The notes under the pieces: generated by a model
Database searches by the model: none
Told to the model about the DNA's origin: nothing
What the model saw: only the letters and a program-made list of their open reading frames with translations
Part shown: positions 49,201-58,364 of the stretch, one piece after another
Layout: each line of letters begins with the position of its first letter
How positions within the stretch are numbered: position 1 is the stretch's first letter
Translations under genes and position numbers: made by a program
DNA from: Bryopsis sp. KO-2023
Lineage: Eukaryota > Chlorophyta > Ulvophyceae > Bryopsidales > Bryopsidaceae
Length of the DNA stretch: 64,000 nucleotides
Reading direction: 5' to 3'
Assembly: GCA_030272585.1 (NCBI GenBank)
Contig: BSYQ01000001.1
Span: 8,075,001 to 8,139,000, forward strand

Positions 49201-49801
49201 GGGTTTCCAGCCCCATGCAAGCCTCCTTTCCAGATGTCTTTTTTTTTCACCTTTTTCATGGATTTGCTCTGAATCCCGGCTGCTGTGTTGAAACAGGGAG
49301 CAGGCCGAAGATCATCGACACAGGGCATGGGAACAAGAGCGGCTCGTGAAACAATATTCCACTCTTGCCAGGAAAGCCCAGTTCAGGGGAAGACAAGCAA
49401 TCGCCCAGCGATATGAACAGCAGAGTGCAAAAGCCAAGGCGCTCCACCACGAGTACAACAAGAAGGCCGAGGAGCTGGGCTACGAAGCCAGCAATTTAGG
49501 GAAAGTCTGCGTTCACATCATGGATTTCCACACTTTGCGAGTGTCGGAAGCGTTGCAGCGATGTGAAAAGGTGGTCAAGCATTTGCAACAGTTCGTGGAT
49601 AACGTGGGTGGGTGCCTGTACAAGCTGAAGATCATCACGGGTAGAGGAAACAACAGCCAGAATCAGATGCCGGTGTTGCGGCCTCAAATCATGGAGTACT
49701 TGCTGAAAGAAGGGTATTGCCCGTTTTTGGACGGAAATCCTGGGGTGGTGTGTGTGTACATTGAGCCTACGGGGGCAAAAACCAAACTGAATGATGGGTG
49801 A
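46219..49801 (+). CDS. 2H-phosphoesterase + CUE + DUF1771 + Smr multidomain protein (Cue2/N4BP2-like)
   Basis: Three exons (46219..46239, 46498..48929, 49297..49801) encode 985 residues. The first about 410 residues are low-complexity (a Pro run, then Gly-rich). Next, about 420-610, is a 2H-type domain: VFLAKRSRDELLKK, then HxT motifs GHMTVVYKPG and APHVTMSIAEG, as in LigT and tRNA-ligase cyclic phosphodiesterases. A CUE/UBA-like helix bundle follows (VGRLVAELTNQFVGLD, LLMVSEWDLENAKNYL), then acidic sequence, a DUF1771 helix (ARKAQFRGRQAIAQRYEQQS) and a Smr domain. In Smr the first motif is MDFHTLRV (Asp and His kept, Gly replaced) and the second ITGRGNNSQN (usual His is Asn). CUE-DUF1771-Smr is the layout of yeast Cue2 and animal N4BP2/NONU-1, which cut mRNA under collided ribosomes. 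The 7-codon first exon is inferred. Confidence 0.88.
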
Positions 49802-50337
49802 ATGATTTTTTGGGGGAAGAAAACGATAGACTGAAATGTTTTGCAATTCTGGGCTAGGGGGTTTTGCCAATGTGGAGGGGGGGGGGGGGGGGGGGGGGGG
49901 GGGATGATGGTGCTGTTTGACACTATGGGAAAAAAAATGGAAGAGCTGGGTGAAGAAAGAGGGGGGGGGGGGGGAGTTTGGATGATTTGACATTTGTGTA
50001 CAATTCATGCTATGCTAGTATAATGGGGGATGATGTCAGTTTGGGCATCATGGGTGTGTTGGATTTGTTCAACATTGTTATTAGTCTGTAACTGTAGGAT
50101 TCCTTGAAGTCGTTTTCATGCTTTACAGGCTGCCAAAGTGAACCTCTCTGTCAGTCAATGGGGGCAATACAAATGCCTTGAGGGTATCAGAGTTGTCGAT
50201 TTTCTGATCACATCTGTAAGGAAATCAAAGTTTTTTGCTTGCTTTGGGTTAAACTTCCCCACTAAATCTATCATCACACGTCGCAGCCACTCATTCGAAA
50301 TGACAGGCAGTCCAAGAGAAGGTGGTGGTGTGCCGCC
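49802..50337 (+). other. 3' flank of the Smr gene with poly-G runs
   Basis: Contains G27 (49877..49903) and G14 (49961..49974), with few C up to about 50040. TGTAA at 50097..50101 may be the poly(A) signal. The part after 50130 probably includes the 5' end of the next gene. Confidence 0.55.
49877..49903 (+). repeat. Homopolymer run of 27 G
   Basis: Uninterrupted G27 about 75 bases after the Smr gene stop, followed by another G14 at 49961..49974. Both are on the sense strand of the upstream gene. Confidence 0.85.
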
Positions 50338-51376
50338 ATGCACAATAATCTCTGCTGGAAACCCTCGACCCGCCACCATTCCGCCGACCCAAGCCCAAGC
50401 TTCAGTGGAATGCACGGTTCTGCGCTGGACCACGTGAGAACTCAGGAGGCGGTCATCACTTCTCTGAAAGACGCCCTTGTGCAGAAGGAAATTCACATTC
50501 TGGAATTATCCAGCCAGGTCCAGGCACTCCAGCGCAAGCTGGATTTCAACAAGGCGAAATCCGAGAGATGGAAAAGGAAATTGAGGGGCCGAAGCACGAA
50601 ACGTAAAACAGCGTTCATCAAGGAACGTATTACCAAGTCGTCATGCGAGCACCAGGACAATCCTCGAGACGCTTTCATGGGGTGGAGGGGTGAGAGTGGG
50701 TTGGAGGCAAAATGTGCAGGATTCAGCGTGGATTTGGATGAGAAGAAAGGTTCAAAAACAACGGCCGAACCCAGCAGGAGGGTTGAAAATGGCCCGCATA
50801 TGTTTAAAGGAATGGTGGAGATGGTGAATGAGGACACCGCCAAACTTATCAGGATGGTGGATCAAATGAAAGCCATCAAGTTAGCTGCACTAGGTGATGG
50901 AGGGGTGAGATGGACCTCCAACCATGACAAGGTGGGCTGCATCCACCATCGAAAGCTGAGTTTTTCAAGATTTACTTCTTTTAACAGTCGTTGAATTCGG
51001 AGACTGCTCCCCATGACAAGACTTTTAACAGTCGGTGAATTCGGAGACTGCTCCCCATGAAAGACGTGCATACACATCTGAGGAAAGGGCGCTTCGAATA
51101 TCCGATGGTGCGGTGAATAATACCTTGGGTGATATTTTTCCGGATTCTGTTTCTGTCCAGAGGGAGCAGCCTTTCTCTTTTGGCGGCGACAGCCAAAAGA
51201 ATTCTTTCATATTTGGAAGGGATGGAGTAGGCAATTTCGATGGTTGCTTCAGGATATCTCGAAAAGCGCCCCGACACAAGCACCTTGGCAGACGATCGAA
51301 GAATCCAAGAAAACGCAATGCAACACAGAGATCCGATTTGTTTGTTTCCACATGGCGGGTGGGTGGTAGAGTGTAA
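50338..51376 (+). CDS. Unrecognised coiled-coil basic protein
   Basis: Two exons (50338..50931 and 51032..51376) join at phase 0 to give 312 residues; starting at the ATG at 50410 gives 288. The N-terminal part is a coiled coil (TQEAVITSLKDALVQKEIHI, then LELSSQVQALQRKLDFNKA) followed by a very basic stretch (WKRKLRGRSTKRKTAFIKER). The C-terminal exon is Ser/Arg-rich and ends VSTWRVGGRV. No known domain was recognised. The start of exon 2 lies in a 44-bp tandem duplication that repeats the splice acceptor. The 5' end is uncertain because there is no conserved sequence to fix it. Confidence 0.55.
50978..51065 (+). repeat. 44-bp tandem duplication of a splice acceptor
   Basis: Units 50978..51021 and 51022..51065 differ at only a few bases. 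Each contains CTTTTAACAG followed by TCGNTGAATTCGGAGACTGC. The second acceptor keeps the frame of the coiled-coil gene; the first would run into a stop. Confidence 0.85.
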
Positions 51377-52101
51377 GCCAGTGTGGTATTATACCCCTAG
51401 TTTTGATGGTTATTTTTCCTGTTCATAAAGAATAGCCTGTCTCCTCAAGGATAGGATGATGTATGTTTGTTCCAAAACGGGGGTGCCCTGCACTGAGCTA
51501 AGAGTAAAAAACGTTTGTTCTGCTTTGCAGGGGATTGATGCCAGCTAGTGGCAGTTGTTCATTAGTTTTCGGGGTTTTTTTTTGTATTTTCTTCTGCTGC
51601 TGGGTGATGAGTAGGGTTTTGGATTATTTTTTTGTTTGTATTGATTGAAATAAGAAGTTGGAGGAGCGATGCTGATGCGGTTTTTTCCTGGTTCTGGAGT
51701 GCGGATTGTAAATTAGACTTGTGTTTTGCGAAAACAGACTGTAAGAAGATTTGTGATTTACAGGAAGGAATAAGACGAAAAAAGTGTCCCTGGGCAAGCC
51801 AGATTTATTGTTTTGAAGTGTATGCACCCAACCAAAGAATGATTGAGCTGTCATGACATGATCCTTTTGAACATTATGAGATCAATCCACGAACAGATCC
51901 AGATGTACTGCACTTGTTTTACGTGATCAGCATTCGCGAGGGGTTCTGCCGAAGCAGATACAACACAATCATTCCCTCCAGTCGGAAGACCCTGTCGAAT
52001 TCGCTCGCTGGATCCCCTTCACGATTGCTGGTCCATCCACAATGAATTGATCTGATACAGCGTCTCAGTTCAGGCATCGCTCGATCTTGGAGTGGCGTGC
52101 A
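51377..52101. other. Intergenic, coiled-coil gene to esterase gene
   Basis: TGTAA occurs at the stop of the upstream gene (about 51373) and again near 51708. The rest is presumed promoter of the esterase gene. No other gene seen. Confidence 0.4.
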
Positions 52102-54386
52102 ATGTCCCTCTTTATCGAAGCCATAAAAGGGGGCAAGGTAACGATAACCACTTCCAAGCCAAACATTACATTTCCCAAACATGAATTGCTCGTGACAGGA
52201 ACAGGAAAACACTTTCTTTGTAGGGATCTTCCTGTTTGCATGGACATCATTTTCTTTGTGTGTTTTTTTTCAAACTCAGCAACAACTTGAAGAGACTCGT
52301 GGTCTTTTTGCCAAAGTTAGGACCGGTGGCACCCTCGCTGGAATATTCGCCACAGAACTGTTCAAATCGCTTCAATCGGTGACTTATGGTGGGTGCCTGC
52401 ACTCTGTCCCAAAAAATGGAGGAAATTTATGCTCAATTTTGACAAAGTGTCTGAAGAACCTGGCATGATGGAAGAAACTTAGCTAGAATGGCAGTTCCAC
52501 TACTTTTTTCATGTAGTGAGGGGTTCCTAATTGCAACTCAATGCACATGTTGATGCATCAAAATTTCTGGCAGTTAATAGTTTCTCATTTTTTTTGCCTG
52601 TCAGGCATCAGGGCACTGCATCTGTATCGATGTCTTCCACATCCCTCCAAGAACCCAGGGTCGTGTCTCCACCTTGACAAAAACGTTAGTTACAGCGGAA
52701 AGGAGCGAACCATAATGGACATTTACACCCCAGGATCGGTGCAATCTGGCGAGAAGCAACATCCAGTAGCGTTGTTCTGCCATGGAGGTATCATACGCAA
52801 CACCACACCCTTGCTTGCAATTCCAAAATCTAGTTTTAGATTGGAAACTGCATGCATCCCATCATCCCCATGCATACGAAACCAACCAGCTGGAATTTTC
52901 TGCAGCTTCTTTTGAGTGGATATTGTGTTTTCCAGGTGTATGGGCATCGGGTGATCCGTGGAATTATGCTCCCCTTGCTGCAACTCTTGCAGAAGGTGGG
53001 GTTGTGACTTGCGTCATGACGCACACCTTATACCCTAACGCTGTCGTTCCTGAGATGGTTCTGGAATTGTCGTCTGCCCTGGACTGGGTTTTCAACAATA
53101 TCTCAAAGCATGGGGGATCACCGGACAAGGTGCACTCAGGAGGCCATCTCCAGTTGTACGTCAGACCTCACGAATGCGAAAGGTTCAGATTTTTTCCTTG
53201 TATTTCGTGGGACGTATGTAACGTTTGTGATGGTAGTTTGGGGGGGTGGGGTTGATCCGAGGGCAGAAACCGATGTTAAAAGTTGTCGAAGATAGAAATT
53301 TGACTGATGTGTGTTTGACCGTTGAATGGGTTATAGGTTTCGTTGGTGGGACATTCTTCCGGAGCTCATCTGTGCATGATGGCGCTGTTGAGGAGAGCCA
53401 AAATCCTTTCGGAGGGAAAAGCTGGCACTGAATTGACCAGACCTAATGGCCACAGGTCTGACTTTGTAAAGAAAGCTCTAATCAAGAACAATCCCGCTCA
53501 TACAATTGATTGCAATGGTGCAAACAGCGAAACCAATGGTTTTTGTTTTTTTCTGAATTGATCTTCGCTGATGCTGCAGCGGGATCCCGAAACGATTCGT
53601 GGGCATATGTGGCGCTTATTCAATTGCGGAGCATTTTGAGTACGAAAAGGGTCGGGGGGTTCATGGCTTGTCGTGCATGGAGAGAGCCATGGAAGGAAAA
53701 GAAAAGTTCGAAGCCATGTCTCCAGCGGTCGTTGTGGATAGAATTGTGTCTCCAGGCAAGTCAAACGAAAACAAAAAACAGGTCATTGCAATATCCACCA
53801 TCATTGCTTTCTGCTGATCCAGTGCCAAATTGGAATTTCCCATTAAAAAAAGACCGGAAATCCTGTCGATTACCAACACGCGTTCCTGAACAATCATACA
53901 GGGAAGGGGTGCAAGAGCGAGTATCCAAAGAAGACCTTAAAACACCTTCCTGCTCTGACCCTGTTGGCAGCGGAAGAGGACACCACAGTGCCATGGTATG
54001 TTCCCCAAAACTTCTTCACTTCAGCTCCGAATTTTTTTTCCAAGAGCCCACCTAGACACTTATGTTTGAGTAATGGCTTACTCGTCTCTGGGGGTGCTGC
54101 AAGGGCCGAGGATTAGAATTCATCTTTTGATGGGTTTTTTGTGTTGCATTCCAGCACACAGACGACAGGTATGGCAGCTTCGCTCAAACGGGCTGGCATT
54201 GAAGCTGACATAGAGCTGTACAAGGGTATAAATCATACTCAAGTGGTGATCGATTGGCCCACAGACACCCCACGGGGGATTGTCATGGGGGGTGGCAAAT
54301 CGACCGAAAAAATAGACAGAGTCGACTTCAAGAAGCTCGGCACCTTTCAGAGTGATCTCTTGAAGCTATTGGCTGAGGAGTCATGA
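52102..54386 (+). CDS. Alpha/beta hydrolase, ICME-like (prenylcysteine methylesterase) family
   Basis: Eight exons (52102..52137, 52280..52388, 52605..52787, 52936..53129, 53337..53455, 53580..53755, 53902..53995, 54155..54386) encode 380 residues. Alpha/beta-hydrolase landmarks are the oxyanion HGG (VALFCHGGVWASGDPWNYAP), the nucleophile elbow VSLVGHSSGAHLCMMALL (GHSSG), an acid region (LTLLAAEEDTTVPC) and the catalytic His in KGINHTQVV. The sequence around these, including MVLELSSALDWVFNNISKHG and YSIAEHFEYEKGRGVHGLS, fits plant isoprenylcysteine methylesterase-like proteins. ICME removes the methyl ester from prenylated proteins at the ER. The intron 53756..53901 uses a GC donor (GCAAGT), required by frame. 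The first 12-codon exon is inferred. TGTAA follows at 54525. Confidence 0.85.
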
Positions 54387-55338
54387 GAAGTTTGGGTTTT
54401 CCTCGGGCGACTTCGAAAACATTTCTGGAAAAGGGTGATGGGGTGGTGGTTTGCTTTCAAAATCCGTCAGTTCGGAGGGTTTGGGCTGTGGATATCTGAA
54501 CTTGGATGCTGTGTTTAGCTCTGGTGTAAACGCTGCCTTTGCTGGGCATTGGAATTTTGTCTAGTAGTGGTGGGTTTACTCAACCCCCCCCCCAAAAAAA
54601 CTGGTCAACTCAGAAAATTTCCATTACTCAGCAAATTTTTTTTGGGGGGGGGGTGCAGCAATTTTGGACAGAAACCAAGACTGTGAATGGGATGACGCAA
54701 CGATGTGACGGATGTGGACTGGCAAAGAAAAACTTGGAAATCGATGCTGACGTCGGCTCTGGTGTCTCCGACTGTCTGCCACTTCACTGAAATACAGCCC
54801 TCCAGCTCACCCATTCGATGGACACGCTTCAGTGAGGCGACAAGTGTGGCAACAAACGCCCGCTTGCAGAGACGCGCTGCACTTATTTTTTTGGTCGAAA
54901 TTGAGAAAACAAGCAGAAGAGGGAACTCTCGGGTGACCTTCGTGAACTTTTTTGTGTTTGGAGAGTGCTACTACTTGGTGCGCTGGGCTGGTGGTGGGGT
55001 TCGGGACGAGGAAGAGAATGGTGGAACCCACAGTTTTGTGGTCTCATGGGCACGGACCGCAGTTTATGGAGAACGCTGCGACCGGAAATCATGCGCTGTG
55101 CAAGCATCGCGTCAGGATAGACCGGCATAACGGGGTAAGCGAGTGGGAAGCTGTTCCCGCCATCTCGCACGACGAAGCGCACATTTTCCCGCGCGTCACA
55201 GCACATCCCTCGTAACCCTGGAATGACGCGCGCAAGGTTTGGGACCGGGGATCGAGTTCCGGAGCTGTCCGACGTGTATGTGTTTTTTGTTCTATTTCTT
55301 GGGACCTTAGTCGGAGGGTTTCGAGTTTCGACGAGCGG
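54387..55338. other. Intergenic, esterase to beta-amylase
   Basis: Contains TGTAA at 54525..54529 and an inverted poly(C)A / T-poly(G) hairpin at 54584..54653. The remainder is the presumed beta-amylase promoter and 5' UTR. The antisense frame spanning 54883..55749 was judged spurious. Confidence 0.45.
54584..54653. repeat. Inverted homopolymer pair C10A7 / T8G10
   Basis: C10A7 (54584..54600) and T8G10 (54636..54653) can form a 17-bp hairpin with a 35-base loop. Each arm continues with short matching bases (ACTCAAC...; ...GTGCAG). Confidence 0.75.
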
Positions 55339-58300
55339 TTGGCTTCTCTCCGAATATGGGGCAACGAGCACGTGCGCAGCACGTGGATCGCAATGCGGTC
55401 CACGTGGGAGGGTGGCGCTGCGCACGACTCCGGTGTTCGCGTACTTAACGCTCCGTTTGGCTCTCAACAGGGTTTCTTTCGACGGGGTGTCGGACCTTCC
55501 CGTTGTCGGACGTGCTCGTCCGTCACTTGCGGGGCTGTTTCTCGGGAGGGAGCCAACATCGGAAAATTGGAGAAGCTGCAAGCTCCGACTACGGCACTTC
55601 CGCCGAGGAAACCCGTTCAACGGTCCGAGCAACCTTTGGAAATTCACAGGTGGGAGGATTTTGTTGTTGGCATTTATCAGAAACGAACACTGGAGAGAGG
55701 GAGAAGAAGCAGAGCATGTTTTTAAACCAAAAGCAAAAATCTGTGTCATAACTCCTCAGACTCCAAGAACAGAAACTGCAATCCAAAAGCAAAACTGAGA
55801 GAAATGGGAAGGCGCTGCTGAACAAGGGTACAGATAACTTGGCGGCTGTGAGAGGTCTTTTTAAAAGCAACAAGGGGGGGATTAAGTAAAAATGAATGAA
55901 ACGGAGAGAATTATTTTCTAGAAATGGGGGTGAAACGTGGGGTTGGTTATTTTCAGACCGTTGGAGGAGCGCAACGAAGTTGCAGAAGTTTCGGGAGAAG
56001 GCGAACGATGGGTGGAAGCCGGTGGAGAACCTCAACCTGAGGCTTCCACATCTGGGGGCTGCCCTGTGTACGTTATGCTGCCTTTGGACTCGGTGTGGCT
56101 GGTGGAGAGAGACGACGGTCGATCAAATTCTGTAATTAAGAATGGGAAAGCGTTGGAGCTTGCTCTGTCCACGTTCAAGCAATCTGGAGTTGAAGGGGTG
56201 ATGGTCGATGTATGGTGGGGAATCGTCGAAAGGGCTGGTCCGAGGCAGTACGATTTCTCAGCATATAAAAGGCTTTTTCGAAAGGTCAGAGTTTGCAAAT
56301 CATCAAAAGCTAATTTTATATATCTCTGAATTCCATGACAGCCCCCCTCCGCCCAAACCCAAATCCGAAAAAAGGGGAGAAGCAAATGGAAAGAAAATTT
56401 CTGTGGAGAGAAATATGAGGGAAGTTGTTAATTCTATTTTTTTTTAGTTTTATATTATTAGGGGGGGGGAATATATTCTTGCTGTAGGGAAGAAAACGAA
56501 ATTGAGATCTGTTGTTATTTGTTATTTTGTTTTTGCCCCCCACATATTAGGGTTTTTTACCCCTTTTTTTTTTTACCACTCTCCCCAGCTCAGCGTTAAG
56601 TTCGTTTTGCAGGTTGCAGATGCGGGTTTGAAAATTCAGGCTGTCATGAGTCTCCACTCTGCAGGGGGAAATGTTGGCGATACTTGTAAAGTGCCCCTAC
56701 CACAATGGATATTGGATGTGGGGGAGAAGAACCCTGATATTTTTTACACGGATAGACAGGGAGACCGAAACAGAGAGTGTCTTTCTTTGGGGTGTGACGA
56801 AATACCCCTGTTTTTTGGACGAACACCAGTGCAAATGTACAGTGATTTTGCCGCTGCTTTCTCGGAGACCTTTGATGATCTTCTAGGTGAGGCAAGAAGG
56901 AGGGGGGGCAGAAAGATATCAGAAATAACCACATATTGCCAAGAAAGTCGAAACGTCAGCTCTGAAAACCGGAATATTGTCGGAGGTGCTTGAGAGGAGA
57001 AGATGGAGCTACGCACAGTGTGTTGATCATCCATTTTTGTTTGCTTTTTTTCTGGCCAGGTTCTGTAATTACGGAGATCACAGTGGGTCTAGGCCCTGCC
57101 GGTGAGCTCCGCTACCCTGCGTATCCAGAGGGTGACGGCCGATGGCGATTTCCTGGTGTCGGAGAATTTCAATGTTACGACAAGTATATGCTGGAGGATC
57201 TGGAACAAACTGCAAAAGCGGCAGGTCATCCAGAGTGGGCGTATGGGGGTCCACACGATGCCGGGTGCTACAGCTCCCGAGCTTGGGAAACCGGATTTTT
57301 TGACCACAGTGGCAGTTTTGATAGTCCGTATGGCCACTTTTTCCTGTCATGGTACAGCGGGCTCCTGGTGAAACATGCTGACAGGGTTTTGAGTGCAGTG
57401 TCAGAGGTGATAAATACCCCTGGCGAGAGGAAAGTATTGAGGGATTTGACGAAGGTGAGAATTGAACGCGTCACTCTTTTGTTTCTCAGCAGAACTTCGT
57501 GAGAAGTGTGACCTCACGTGCTTTCTCTTTAAAAAAAATATTGAGAAAATTAAAAGTCTAAGAGAAAAAATAAACCTTTGATAAGATATTTCAAATGCAA
57601 CAAAATTAGGAAATGGGTTATCGATCGAGACGGAAAATGTGCCTGCATCAGTTGTGGATTGCCCTTTTTGCAAGAACGGAAAATTCAGAAAAACCTCACT
57701 CTTGGTGTTTGGTTCCAGCATTCTCATGGGTGTTGGATGTACGAGTTCGAGGGTGCCTGCCAACTGGGAGTGAAACTTGCTGGGGTGCACTGGTGGTTCA
57801 AGACTCGCTCGCATGCGGGGGAGCTGACAGCAGGATACTACAACACATACAACCACAACGGCTACGATGCCATCATGGATGTGCTCAAAAAGAACGATGC
57901 CAGGCTCAGCTTCACTTGTGTTGAAATGCGTGACTGTGAACATCCCCCGGATGCGTGCTGCTCTCCTCAAGGGCTCCTCCAACAGGTGCGTTTCACGGCC
58001 CGGCCGGAAACTACAGAGGAAATATTAACAGTAATGCTTTTACATGTGCAGGAAATCTCTCCCCGCATTTTCGATTTGGGACAACTTTTGAGGTCTGTCA
58101 TGGAGGCCGCATTGAGACGTGATTTGGGGTTGTAATCAGGTGGTGGAAAGCTCCCAACGGAAGGGGGTCCGACTTGCTGGCGAAAATGCCTTGCAGCGTT
58201 ACGATGAGTTCGCTCTTTCCAGAATCATGGAGAGCGCTTTCGGAAACTATGCAAGGAGCAACGCCATGGAGCAAATCACTTTTCTGAGAATGGCAGACGT

Positions 58301-58364
58301 GATGTTCGACAATTGGAATACGTTTGAGGCTTTCATCTCAAGAATGAAATCCAGAGCGGCTTGA
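55339..58364 (+). CDS. Beta-amylase (glycoside hydrolase family 14), plastid-type
   Basis: Six exons (55339..55649, 55957..56284, 56613..56886, 57060..57454, 57719..57985, 58140..58364) encode 599 residues. The first 100 residues are Arg/Ser/Thr-rich, fitting a plastid leader (start MASLRIWGNEHVRSTW). The GH14 core is complete: VYVMLPLDSV, GVEGVMVDVWWGIVE, LKIQAVMSLHSAGGNVGD, catalytic acid Glu in GPAGELRYPAYP, GEFQCYDKYM, FFLSWYSGLL, GVHWWFKTRSHAGELTAGYY and catalytic base Glu in FTCVEMRD. It releases maltose from the non-reducing ends of starch glucan chains. The acceptor of exon 5 could be 57719 or 14 codons later; both keep frame. A strongly C-poor tract follows the stop. Confidence 0.93.

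Noticed and set aside
54883-55749. 288-residue minus-strand open frame
   Set aside because: It overlaps the beta-amylase first exon, has Ser/Pro/Arg-rich composition without any domain, and looks like the shadow of a GC-richer leader and promoter.
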